Shown here in pieces: positions 1 through 9,833 of a DNA stretch of 64,000 nt (position 1 is the stretch's first letter; each line of letters opens with the position of its first letter). This stretch comes from Skeletonema tropicum (lineage: Eukaryota > Bacillariophyta > Thalassiosirophyceae > Thalassiosirales > Thalassiosiraceae): the NCBI GenBank assembly GCA_037178625.1, contig CM074148.1, positions 1,178,001 through 1,242,000 of the forward strand, in the 5' to 3' direction. A program made the translations under genes and the position numbers. The notes under the pieces are model-generated. The model saw nothing but the letters and a program-made list of their open reading frames with translations. It was not told where the DNA came from and did not search any database.

Positions 1-597
1 CATCAGGCTCGCTGGAGAAACTACAGATGGAATCCCTCTATCGAACAGTTTTGATTGCGCTTCAAACGCTTGCTTTGCTACTGTCAGGCGGGGCACAGCA
101 GTGATGTTAGAAGCGGAGGAAAACAACAGACAGTTCATGTTGTCGTAGTTGGAACGTGCATCAATAAAGTCGAAGTTGTGGTTTGTTGTAGTTGTTGAGA
201 AGGTGGACTTTTCTGCCGTAGGAAATCGGTTGTTGCTGCAGTCCGATGCAAGGTTAGGTGTTGAAATATTGTCCTTGTAGTTGTCATGAGGAGGTGCTTC
301 ATCCAATTTCATCCATGGGAAATCAAATTCATCGTCCAGATAATATTCCCAACCGTATGGGCAATGCTTCACAAAATATTCAGCGGCCCTGTAAAGGATT
401 CCCGCTCTGTCTTCATCAATCTTCTCCCCACTCCGGTTCTTCAAACTATTCACCTCGTTTAAATCATCGATACTTTCTAGAAAATCCCTGAACGTATTCA
501 TGCTACGATCAGCGATGACGTCTTCTACAAACCCATCATCGTCTAGCTCACCTCGGAGGATGTACTTGAGTATCTCTTCAAAAGTGGCCTTCTTCAT
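1..597 (-). CDS. Hypothetical protein, N-terminal part (runs off left edge)
   Basis: An open frame runs on the minus strand from an ATG at 597-595 to base 1 with no stop, giving at least 199 codons. It starts MKKATFEEILKYILRG and is rich in acidic and aromatic residues over the first 100 codons (for example KHCPYGWEYYLDDEFDFPW), then becomes Ser/Thr/Asn-rich. No signal peptide or membrane segment is visible. The acidic, structured composition looks like real coding sequence. I do not recognise the family and infer no function. The stop codon, and any introns, lie left of the window. A short open frame on the plus strand at 258-491 is its shadow. Confidence 0.6.
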   Translation of the reverse strand, partial: MKKATFEEILKYILRGELDDDGFVEDVIADRSMNTFRDFLESIDDLNEVNSLKNRSGEKIDEDRAGILYRAAEYFVKHCPYGWEYYLDDEFDFPWMKLDEAPPHDNYKDNISTPNLASDCSNNRFPTAEKSTFSTTTTNHNFDFIDARSNYDNMNCLLFSSASNITAVPRLTVAKQAFEAQSKLFDRGIPSVVSPASLM

Positions 598-1043
598 GAT
601 TCAAAACTGCGCCGAAATCAAACTGTAATAAATTTTTGATATGCCCAATAAGTATTTATCAACCGTTCAATACACTATTAGGAAATTACAGGGTTGCACT
701 TGCTGATGTGCTTAGGGCAACACGGAGTCACCCGCAGTTCACGCTGCAGATTCTGCCTCTCCTCGCTAATGAAAAGTACAGGAATCTTTATTCCTTATTT
801 CCAACACGGAGTCAGGTTGGGGAATTTCCGAACAAATCTCACCGAAGCTCTTCGGTAGTAATTGAGATAGTCTTGAGCTGATTTACACACTTCACCGCTT
901 TGCCACGGTCATGTACTCACTTTGTCCAATAGATCGCTTACAGGGTGCAACGCGGAGTCACACACACGGGGTCCTCAAATCGATGGGAGTAGGGATGTCG
1001 TAGGTGCGAAGGCAGCAGTCGGCTCACTCGATTCCGTAATGGA
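598..1043. other. Intergenic, with three short repeated motifs
   Basis: No gene is supported here. The 13-base motif CAACRCGGAGTCA occurs three times (718-730, 802-814, 948-960), twice next to a TGC or CGC run, so this may be a decayed tandem repeat. Nothing else is recognisable. Confidence 0.4.
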
Positions 1044-1230
1044 ATAAACAGGGGCGCGCAGAATGGTGCAATAGTGGTGGCGTGCAGCGGTGTATGTGGC
1101 GGGTTCAGCGCGGGCCCTCGGGGCCTGTAAAGTATTGTGTCGTCATCTTGCTGTTGGCCATTTGCTGTGTGGCTTGTCAGTAGTCTTTATACAACGGAAT
1201 TCGGCTATAAAGTTGCTCTGCAATGACGTT
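1044..1230 (+). repeat. PIF1-element 5' repeat, copy 1
   Basis: About 190 bases starting ATAAACAGGGGCGCGCAGAA, containing GCGGGCCCTCGGGGCCTGT and ending CTCTGCAATGACGTT. It recurs at 6487-6668 and 47044-47226 in the same orientation. Copies 1 and 3 each precede a related gene (2475 and 47780), so it probably marks the 5' end or promoter region of one mobile or subtelomeric element. The last ~39 bases are duplicated locally at 1284-1322. Confidence 0.75.
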
Positions 1231-1235
1231 GGCCT

Positions 1236-1276
1236 TAATTGGTATAATTGTGCTGTGCACAATTTTACCAATTAGT
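1236..1276. repeat. Quasi-palindrome (TTGGTA..TACCAA hairpin)
   Basis: The arms TTGGTATAATTGTGC and GCACAATTTTACCAA pair over 15 bases with one mismatch around a TGT loop. Relatives sharing the core RYGCACAATTTTA or its variants are at about 3318, 4458, 6946, 6985, 8497, 9270 and 47298. All lie inside or beside PIF1-element copies. Confidence 0.6.
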
Positions 1277-1322
1277 CTCTTTACAATAGAATACGGCTAT
1301 AAAGTTGCTCTGCAATGACGTT

Positions 1323-2474
1323 GTCAATCTTTATCAATGTGAAAAGAAATGTCTTGAATGCAATAAGCCACGAAGTCCTTATTACAAGCTAGGAGTTTTT
1401 CCAGATGATGGTAGTAAGCAATATAACCGAACTCTTTATGATTCATTAATTACGAGTTTCGGTGGAGCTTAGCCACCTTCATCAGCGGTTCTAATTGCGT
1501 GGAGACAGGCCACAAAAAATTTGAATCAAAAGGTCTCAAGAATGAGAAAAGGCGTGGTAGCTGTCATTGTTCTAACGGTCGTAAGTTTTGTTGGCGTTTC
1601 GTGGGCGTGGGCCAGCGTACAAGGCATATCTTTTCCATCGGGGAGATCCAAAGTAGCGTAGCTACGTGCTTTGCTCTGAATTACTTCCGGAACTTCAACT
1701 TGAAGTGTTGGGATTTTCCCCCCTCCCATCCCCGCTGAAATGCCCATTTTGATTGTCATTTAGATGCTATATCTTATGATTTAGATCTAAAAATCGCTTG
1801 ATTTGTGCTAAAAAGGACTTTTCCAGGCTAATTAAGTCAGATTGTCGATGAGCTTCTTCGTTCTTTCCGGTGTGCATCCCCGTCACCCTCTATTTTCTTA
1901 ATTTTTTCTCTGAGTGACGTGGTAAACTTCGTTACTTAAGGAATTAGTACACTTGATTCCAATCGTCTTACGTCACAAAGTACCAGAAGTCAGGTGTTGG
2001 CAAAATCCAATGAACAAAAAAGTATTTAAGTTCATGCAGCAAGTACTCAGGTCGACATTGGCTCAATTACATTATCTGCCGAGTCGTCTATTGATGCAAG
2101 TCTAAATAGACGCCGACGTTGGTTGCCGACGTGTTTGCATTTGAATAACTGCCGATCTTTGGCCACGTACTGATCAATACGTCAGTTCTTAACTCCACGT
2201 CGACGTCTTGTGTTGAGCTGAATCTTTTTGTCGACGTGTTGTCGATGTGTTGAACCACAAGATCTTGTGTTGCCGACGTAGCTTACGAAGGAACTCGTTT
2301 ACTTCATGACGTGGTTGGTTATTGATTGCATTGTTCTCTGCTGATTATTGCGCTGGTGCGTTGGCGGCGGTTATGTAGTAGGCAGTTTGTACGTTGTCGA
2401 GCCGTTCAACAGCTCTCATAAATTATGCATTGCATCATTTACATCATCACATTTCTACATTGTCCGAATAAATA
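1323..2474. other. Upstream region of the 2475 gene
   Basis: About 1.15 kb with no convincing gene. Several short open frames, including a minus-strand one at 1526-1759, have no family resemblance. A GTCGACGT-rich stretch at about 2050-2290 repeats the core TGCCGACGT / GTCGACGTG several times. This may be the element's 5' untranslated and promoter sequence. Confidence 0.4.
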
Positions 2475-4544
2475 ATGAAGTTTGGCAACACAAATCCAGT
2501 TATATCCACCGTTGGTAGTAATGGTAAGGGCTTCCGTGCCGTGCGGAATCGGAGCAATGTCGATGCACGTCTTACTTCGTCAGGGGTCAAGACTGCCGCT
2601 AAACCGTCGGCTCCTGTCATTGCATTGAGCGTAACAGACATCAATTGGCGTTTGGTGCGTACCGACGATCGTATCTTCTTGCTGCTAGCGTCTGTTGCAT
2701 TAGGCGATGGGTTTGACGTTGCCAAGTTGGAGAAGGAACAACTGCTCTTTTCTGCTCTTTCCGTCTTTGAAGTCGGGTCAATCAAGTACATCCTGAATGA
2801 ACTGTCTGAACATTACCCGAATGTCCCAGTTGGTAAGACTGATTCTACTGACAAAGATGATCTGGTGTCTGCAGCGGTCAACTTCTTAATGTTTGCCGCT
2901 ATTGCTCAGAAAGGAGGTACAAGCCAAGCGCCGTACACTTCAAATTGTGAGCATTTTTGGTAAGAGAGAAGGTTAACCTTCGTGTGGTTCAATGATTTTG
3001 GTATTTTTGTTCATTGTACCGTTTTACAAATTCTGTCTTTCCTTTTTACTTACAAGTTTTTTTTTCAACCTTCAACTTCACACCAGTGATGAGAACGGGA
3101 AACTTGTACTTGAAGACAAAACTCATTCGGGCTCCCGTGATCAGCCTGTTCAAGATGATGATGAACCGGATTTGTCCGAGAAAGGTGCTGTCACGAAAAA
3201 GTCTAAACCGGTACCTGTCGGAGAGAAGGCCTCTCCTGATTCAACTATCATGTGAGTTTATTTTGTGTGCATGTGCACTGCCGCACTAAGTATCGCTTGC
3301 TTATTGAATCATTTTAGTATAATCGATCACTGAACAATTTTACCTAATAAACAAATGCAACTGCCTACGTAGACATGCTGATCAAAACACACGAACGACT
3401 GAAAGTACCAATAGCTAGGCTCAGGTGTCAATTCAGCAGCAGGATGGCGGGCAATAACACAGCATACCAGTTGCACTTTTACGGCAGGAGGCTATTCTAC
3501 ACCTTTGATGTGTGCGTAGGTGCACATGTTTGCTTGGAGTCAGCCAACATCGATCCCAACTCAGGATTGTACGTCTCAGCTATTGGGGTAGTAGTCGAGA
3601 TCGTTTACGATAAGGATCGCTCCGTTGGACCAAACGGTAAAGGTGAGGTTAGCCTACCGAAGTACATTGTTGTGGATTTCCCTACATACAAACCACCACC
3701 AGGCGAGGACCCATGGGACAAGAACAACCCAACGGTGAGTAAAAGTTGACACACGAAAGACACAAGACAATTGCCACTCTCTGCGAAAACACTACTAACT
3801 CATTTCATACTGATACAAATGCATCCTACCCCAACTTATTGCGCACAGCACGTGCCAATCCCACCCTACGAGCAGATTTGCAACAGGGGATGCTGCACCG
3901 CATTATTCATGCCATTGCAAATTGCCTACGCCATCACCATCCACCGCTGTCAAGGACTCGAAGCTGGATTCGACAAAGGAGACCGCTGGAACCGCATGAT
4001 AATAGATCCAGCAGATGAGTTGTGGGAGATTAGCAAGTTTCTTGGAACAATGTACGTGGCTACCAGCAGAGGCAAAACACTTGGCTCCAAAGATCAAGCA
4101 TACCCGTCGGACAGTGCCATATACTGGACCGGAAGCAACATTTCAACGAACCGATTAAAAAATTGCAAGAGAAAGCAAAATGGCCAGTTCTGCGAATCGT
4201 ACAAGAAGCGAGCAAATTGGGTGAAATACTTGGAGGGGAAGGCAGAAGAGTCGAAGACGAGGTATAGCAAGAGAAAGTTAGAGGAAATCACAAAAACATC
4301 ATACGCAGCAGCAATCAAGGGCGATTTCATCAAAGACAGGACAGACCTGACAACCAGGATTACTGACATCATAACCCGAACAAGAAGTGGAAAGAAGCGA
4401 AGAAGGATCATGAAATCCCAAGTGATTACTTCGCAGGATCTTCATCTGGTGATTAGTAAAATTGATCACTGCACAGTTTTACAAAACAGACACTTTCTCA
4501 CCACAAAGAATACAACAACTCAATTAAGCGTCTGCATCTGGTGA
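2475..4544 (+). CDS. PIF1-helicase-like element protein, core-deleted (four-exon model)
   Basis: Proposed exons are 2475-2959, 3087-3251, 3419-3734 and 3849-4544, all with GT-AG borders, joining in frame to 553 codons plus stop. Exon 1 encodes an N-terminal module (ISTVGSNGKG; a helix-rich segment near LLLASVALGDGFDV) that is also found at 47780. Exon 2 is acidic and Lys-rich. Exons 3-4 match the C-terminal part of diatom PIF1 helicases: GLYVSAIGVVVEIVYD, LPKYIVVDFP, AYAITIHRCQGLEAGF, TMYVATSRGKTLG and DSAIYWTG. Walker A and B are absent, so it cannot be a working helicase as read. If exon 2 instead reads through to its stop at 3255, there would be two genes (2475-3255 and 3375-4544). The PIF1 relationship is strong; the joining is inferred from splice signals. 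Confidence 0.6.
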
Positions 4545-4976
4545 TCAGTAAAACATCTGCAAGCGCACGATTCGATATATCAAGCACAGTTTTACAAAAA
4601 GACATTTTCTCGCGACGAAGAAAGACAAAAACTAAATCGACTAACGCCCGTGTAAAACCTGTATTTCTTTCTCGTACAGACCGATATAGATGCTCAAAAA
4701 GCGCATCTAGTACAGTCAATTTCTCGCTTTCAACAGGTACTTCTTGCTTTCTACATAGGAACACATACAGATCCTACGCCGGTAGTCTCTACCGAGGACT
4801 CTACGTGTCCCTAAAGTAAACCTTCTCACTAAAAAACACATGTACTGATTCCTACCTATAACTCTGTAGAATAATGGGGGTGAAAAATAATGAATTTTCC
4901 CACCTGTAATAGAAGGGCACCTGCGGCCCCCTATTACGCTGCTCTGCACTCCATGAACGGGGGCCCCGAGGGCCGA
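4410..4976 (+). repeat. PIF1-element 3' repeat, copy 1
   Basis: Starts near CCCAAGTGATTACTTCGCAG and ends GGGGGCCCCGAGGGCCGA. It recurs at 9220-9678, and in both places it follows the tail of a PIF1-like coding segment. The end contains GGCCCCGAGGGCC, the reverse complement of the GGCCCTCGGGGCC block in the 5' repeat. That suggests the two repeats bound one element. Confidence 0.7.
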
Positions 4977-5126
4977 ATAAAAGTAGAATCCGACGACTGG
5001 AAATCTGACAGATGGTGTCAAACCCTGACCCCAGCTAAAGCCCTTGCTAGGAGCTAATTCATGCGTTACCACACTTGGTCGTTTGTTAACTTGCGTTTAC
5101 TTTAGAATTCGAATTGTAAGCGTCCA

Positions 5127-5262
5127 TATCTTGGAAAACAAACTTCCAAGAAGCAATCATATCTTGGAAACAAACATCCAAGAAGCATTCCCATCTTGGG
5201 AACGATCATCCAAGAAGCATTCTTATCTTGGATACAATCATCTTAAGAAACAATCATTGCTT
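5127..5262. repeat. 33-base tandem repeat with a hairpin in each unit
   Basis: About four units of 33 bases, each beginning ATCTTGG and carrying TCCAAGAAGCA near its end, so each unit can fold TCTTGGA against TCCAAGA. The last unit is degenerate (ATCTTAAGAA). It lies in the intergenic space between the first PIF1-element copy and the gene at 5419. Confidence 0.75.
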
Positions 5263-5418
5263 CACATATTCTTTCTCTGATAACGTAGTCTACTACCTTC
5301 AACCCCTTTTTGGAAGCGGACGTAATCTCATTGTCGCTTCATTACCACATTGTATCTATCCCCAAAGATACGTATTCTAACATACCATCGATAAGTACAG
5401 AATCAATACCAATACGGG
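5263..5418. other. Intergenic spacer
   Basis: No feature was recognised. It lies downstream of the minus-strand truncated gene at 5419. Confidence 0.4.
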
Positions 5419-5967
5419 CTACTTCCCGTTTGTCAACAACGGCTTATCGAGCCCCGACTCATAGATTTCCCATAGATTGTCCTTCTTCCTCACTGCTAGA
5501 TCTATATTACGTAGGATCTGAAGATTTGCTGATTTCCAAATTCTGAGGTAGGCGAAATGATGCTCCCCATCTAACGAAGTGTATCCAATGCTGCCAGCAA
5601 AAAATGTAAAGAATCTATTGACAAAGCGTCTGTCTTCTGGAGTGTTTGGAATAGTGTCCATATCGAATCCTAATTCTATCCGTGCCTGTGTAAATAATGT
5701 TGGCCAAATGGTAGAATTCGGTACCTGCTTTGGGCATGACATTTGCTTTATTTGATTCCAACGCTCTCCGGATAGTAACTGTAGTGGTTTATCTTTTGTT
5801 GATTCTCCCACGTTGATGCTGGATTTTGTGCGAGCTACATCAGCAGGTTTGAATTGAAAGGTCCCATAGTAATTGAAAGTTGTTATCGTAACTGCACAGA
5901 ACAAAGCGAGGACAAGATAGGAGAGAGGAATCCTATGAGATCCACCGCCTCCACCTAATGATCTCAT
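5419..5967 (-). pseudogene. Membrane-anchored, possibly sulfotransferase-like protein, truncated
   Basis: Reads from an ATG at 5967 (MRSLGGGG) to a stop at 5419, 182 residues. A hydrophobic anchor (residues ~15-35, YLVLALFCAVTITTF) fits a type II Golgi membrane protein. The first ~65 residues and the upstream DNA match the gene starting at 17187, after which the two diverge. The C-terminal half contains GEHHFAYLRIWKSAN, which resembles the start of stramenopile sulfotransferase-type proteins (...RIWK.AN.Q...), but the frame ends soon after, before the rest of a catalytic domain. I infer a chimeric, truncated copy. The ATG five codons further upstream is not conserved in the paralogue, so MRS is preferred as start. 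Confidence 0.5.
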
Positions 5968-6428
5968 ATTGTGTGGTACCATACTGATTGGAAGGGATGT
6001 TTTGGACTGCAGGATGTTGGATCTTTGAAGACGTGGAGGTGAAGACGTCGTCGTAGATTGATACGAAAATGTAGGAAGAGTGAATCAATACATAGTTAGT
6101 GAGAAGAGCTATGATTATATTAATATATGTACCATATCCGCGACCGCCGCCGCCGCCGCCGCCGCACCCACAGGCCTCAATTTGACTCAATAAATAGCAA
6201 AAGCGGCGCTTCAACTTCACATCATCAATAAACTTCAACCTTCACCACGGCCAAACAGGCCACAGCCACGCATCGATACGTGCAGCCTGCCCCGACCATC
6301 TCGCACAGAGTCACGTCGCAATCGCAGCTGTTCAACCAAAGAACAGCAGCAAACGCCTGTCGCAGTCTCATTGCCATCCATCATTGCATTGCTTCTCTTC
6401 CAAAGTACCTAGTACTCACCTAATTTTG
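5779..6428 (-). repeat. Shared 5' module (upstream region plus signal anchor), copy 1
   Basis: About 650 bases, nearly identical to 16999-17632. It covers the upstream region, the ATG and the membrane-anchor codons of two genes whose bodies are unrelated. A GCC trinucleotide run lies in it at about 6143-6165, shorter in the second copy. It ends near CACCTAATTTTG in both. Confidence 0.85.
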
Positions 6429-6486
6429 CAAGTGCAAACAATCAATGACAAACAACTTTGTCGGCCGTATGGCTTGTGACTTGTGA

Positions 6487-6668
6487 TTTATAAACAGGGG
6501 CGCGCAGAATGTGGCGAGAGTGGTGGTGTGGTGGTGCCTGTGGCGGGTTCAGCGCGGGCCCTCGGGGCCTGTCGAGTATTGTGTGATTTTGCAGTCGGCC
6601 ATTTGCAGTTTGGTTTGTTAGTAGTCTTTTTACAACGGAATTCGACTATAGTAGCTCTGCAATGATGT
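6487..6668 (+). repeat. PIF1-element 5' repeat, copy 2
   Basis: Same family as 1044-1230 and 47044-47226, including GCGCGCAGAATGTGGCGAG and CGGGCCCTCGGGGCCTGTCG. Here it is followed by tRNA-like sequence and a helicase-tail fragment, not by an intact gene. Confidence 0.75.
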
Positions 6669-6905
6669 AGGTAGTGTTGGTGTAGTTGGTTAAAGAGGGG
6701 TTCGATTCCTAGCATAGAATTCTCATACTATTTATGTATTATATTTGTGCCACAGTGTCAGTGATGACCCCTTTTAGTGTAGTTGGTTTGAGCGTGCATG
6801 TGAATTTGTGAGGCACCGGGTTCGACCCCCGGGGTGACAAACTCTTTTCATGCGTGTGAATTTGTGAGGCACCGGGTTCGATCCCCGGGGATGGCAATCT
6901 CTTTT
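6669..6905 (+). repeat. Cluster of tRNA-like (SINE-like) promoter segments
   Basis: Three T-arm-like B-box motifs (GGGGTTCGATTCCT, GGGTTCGACCCCCGG, GGGTTCGATCCCCGG) occur in about 240 bases. Two are preceded by A-box-like GTGTAGTTGGT. The segment TGTGAATTTGTGAGGCACCG is repeated exactly. None folds to a full cloverleaf: acceptor and anticodon stems do not pair well. I read it as a tRNA-derived SINE or decayed tRNA repeat, not a functional tRNA. Confidence 0.5.
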
Positions 6906-6945
6906 CTGCAGACTACTTGGTAAATCTATTCAAAAGGGAAAAGCA

Positions 6946-7014
6946 AAATCGTTCACTGCACAATTATTCATTCAACAATCAAATTTGTAAAAATGTGCAC
7001 TGCACAATTTTAAA
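6946..7014. repeat. Two adjacent quasi-palindrome copies
   Basis: Contains TCACTGCACAATTATTC and then AATGTGCACTGCACAATTTT. The second is repeated almost exactly at 8497-8532. They belong to the dispersed quasi-palindrome family seen at 1236. Confidence 0.5.
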
Positions 7015-7019
7015 GAAGC

Positions 7020-8427
7020 GATGCCCAGGGGATAATGAAAAAAATCACCAGCGATCACCATGGCGCACCTCGACCCCGTACGTGCCGACATCAACAACAC
7101 TAGCTACACATAAAATTAGACAGCCCAACTGCAGCAACTCCCTCTCCAATAGCCTTTCTATGAAGTGGTGTCCTCAGATGGACATCAATCCACGCCATCG
7201 CTACTTATTATGACACCAAAGTAGAGGTGCCGGAAAATTGCGCTTTGACATCGGTGTGATGATGCACTTCCAATATGGTCTTCAGATGAATAGTTGAAGC
7301 TGCTCTGCCACTGAACTGGTTTGCAGACGCCATCTATATACTATTAAGCGGCGATCAGTCCCCTCTAGAGTGTGTCGGGGCGTTCTATGGCGCATGTATT
7401 CACCATTATTTATTTATTGGCATGGTGAATACAGTAGTTGAAAATTGATAATTTCCACAAAATACATCAAAAAGGAGAATGCATATATCTGACAGGAAAT
7501 GAAATGAGAGGGTGCCAAAAGTCTGTGAGGTGATGACTATAATATAACAATCAACGTGGTTGGTGTAGATATCTCTATTTCATTGCGGCTGCGACATTAT
7601 TGGACTGGTTGAAATGTAGCATATTTTGGTGGAAAATGAAGAGCGAATGCAATCACATACACGAGTATTTGAAGTGATATTGAGTGTATTCATCCTGCAA
7701 GTTGGGGACCCTTTCACCACACAACACCAATAGCCATCTGTTGCGAGCATTATACAGTGGTTTCAGGGTATCATATGACTCCTAACAGCACCATTCCTAC
7801 CCGATGGGATCAAAGCAACAGCGGATGATTTGACCTACTACTCAATTATTACGTCTAATTTGTATGTCATCAATAAAACTGATAATAATAATCAATCATC
7901 ATAGTATTCAGAAGGTGTCTGCAATGCACCATGGCAATTAAATAACCGAAATCTATTAAATATGAGTATGTCATGATGTTGCCCGGCATGTGCAGATTTT
8001 ATGTCTCTGGCGGTTAGAGCCGTATACCATCACAACGACGCCGATTCGGCCGCCACCGCTTACAGAATCGGAATCTACATAAAAAATGGGTTTAGGCACT
8101 ATATTGTTTATGTTGATTTTGGGAATGTTGGCCCAATAGTACCATGGTTTGCCGTCGGATTCGTCATGGAGGAGATGTTTTTTGTTAGTGTGTGATGCGT
8201 GATGGCCGAGCACCCCGGGCCGACGATGCCAGTGCTACTGAATTAGTACCCACAATATCTTGGAGAATGGTCGGAATACCACCATGCCACGTTGCAGAGG
8301 CGTTCTAAACTAACTAAATGGAAGGTTGTTGGTCTTTGAACCAAATGAATCGACCTATTATTGACATAGTTACGTGGTAAAGACGCCACCCGGGGTGGAT
8401 CCGGGGTGTGGGCATCTTCTGGTTTTA
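7020..8427. other. Intergenic or decayed sequence, no gene seen
   Basis: About 1.4 kb with only short, unrecognisable open frames on both strands (for example 8001-8195). One clear inverted pair, GTATTCACCAT (7396-7406) and ATGGTGAATAC (7422-7432), could form an 11-base stem. Confidence 0.4.
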
Positions 8428-8720
8428 AAGAAGCGAGCGAAGTGGGTAACACACTTAGGGGGAAAAGTGGAGCAGACAACAATCAAACACGGAGTAGTAA
8501 ATTTGTAAAAATGTGCACTGCACAATTTTAAAAAAGGAAGCGAAAGGCGGAGCAGACGAAGAACAGGTACAACAAGAGAAAGTTGGAGGAGGTCACTAAA
8601 ACAACGTACGCACGCAACAGCAATGAAGGGAGACTTCATTCGAGATAGGAGGGATCTGACGAACAGGATTACAAAAATCATCACCAACCCAAACAAAAAG
8701 TGGAAGGAGGCGAAGAAAGA
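8428..8720 (+). pseudogene. PIF1-like helicase tail fragment
   Basis: The plus-strand translation gives KKRAKWVTHLGGK, then MKGDFIRDRRDLTNRI. These align with KKRANWVKYLEGK and IKGDFIKDRTDLTTRI in the 2475-4544 gene. A quasi-palindrome (8497-8532) sits between the two pieces and introduces a stop and a frame change. Only the extreme C-terminal region of the helicase family remains. It is followed by the 3' repeat at 9220, the same order as in copy 1. Confidence 0.7.
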
Positions 8721-9219
8721 TACTGTTCATTTGAAATGAATTTGCAAGCACCTATTTTGTGCGACGCTTAACTTTTTTTCTCGTGGGAGTTTTAGCTCCG
8801 TTATTTTTTTAAAACGCGCGTCAGTTCTTCCTCTGTGTTTTGATCTGACCGCCGTTTGTGTTTATGTGGGTAGCAAAAGTGCTAAGCGTCGCACAATTAA
8901 GCAACCTACTCCAATTTGCTCCAACTTGAAGTTGTGTCAATTGAGTGTGGCTTCCGATAAAAACCCAGTACCGTTTCCATTTGTACCAGTTCCTATGTAC
9001 AAGCGGTACTCACTTGCCATCAACCATCAAAAATGGACCCAGACCATGGTGAAAAATGGCTTCCTACGACCCTCAATAACGCAGTAACTAGACGGGTTTT
9101 GACCTTACTTGCAGTGGTAATCTTCATTCCTTGGCCATTAGGGTCTTATTGATACCTTACTTTCCACCATTAGCCCGATATTAAAATTCGACTTGCAAAC
9201 TGAACTCAAATGAACAGTA
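8721..9219. other. Spacer between helicase tail and 3' repeat
   Basis: About 500 bases absent from copy 1 of the element, so probably inserted or retained sequence. A short open frame at 8866-9087 has no recognisable relative. Confidence 0.35.
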
Positions 9220-9678
9220 ATGAGACCCCAAGTGATTATTTCTCAGGGTAGGCATCTGCTATGTGTTTAGCAAAATTGTTCACCGCACAGATTTACAAAA
9301 AAAGTCAATTTCTCGCGACAAAGAAATAAGACAACTAAATCGACTAACATCAGTGCAAAACCTGTATTTCTTTCTCGTACAGACCGATTTAGATGCTCAA
9401 AAAGCGCATCTAGTACAGTCAATTTCTTGCTTTCAACAGGTACTTCTCGCTTTCTACGTAGGAACACATACAGATCCTACGCCGGTAGGCTCTACCGAGG
9501 ACTCTACGTGTCCTACAGGTAAACCTTCTCACTAAAAAGCACATATACTGATTCCTCCCTTAAACCCTGTAGAAAATTTTGGCTGAAAAATTCTGAATTT
9601 CCTACCTGTAATAGAAGGGCACCTGCGGCCCCCTATTATGCTGCTCTGCGCTCCATGAACAGGGGCCCCGAGGGCCGA
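9220..9678 (+). repeat. PIF1-element 3' repeat, copy 2
   Basis: Matches 4410-4976 over about 450 bases with substitutions and one missing internal duplication. It ends AGGGGCCCCGAGGGCCGA. Confidence 0.75.
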
Positions 9679-9712
9679 TGATTTATGCTGACGGTAGGCA
9701 TATTAGGAGACT

Positions 9713-9833
9713 GTGTAAGTATTCCCTTCGCCTCCGGAAGTACATAAGCATGTAGTGGCAGATAAGTAAGTGACAGTGGCATTGGGCACATCCCTGAGTG
9801 GCAGGGTAATGTGTTTCGCATTACCTTTACCTA
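9713..9833. repeat. ~120-base dispersed repeat, copy 1
   Basis: Contains CGCCTCCGGAAGTA, GGCATTGGGCACATCCCTGA and GTAATGTGTTTCGCATTACC. The same sequence is at 17882-17993, where a MITE (17693-17880) has inserted next to its start. The part GTAATGTGTTTCGCATTAC is itself an imperfect palindrome. Confidence 0.7.

Noticed and set aside
1526..1759. Small minus-strand protein starting MTIKMGISAGMGGGK
   Set aside because: No conserved motif, lies in an element upstream region, and is not preserved upstream of the related gene at 47780.
6740..6840. Functional tRNA gene
   Set aside because: A and B boxes are present, but acceptor, D and anticodon stems do not pair, and the 3' part is duplicated as a fragment.
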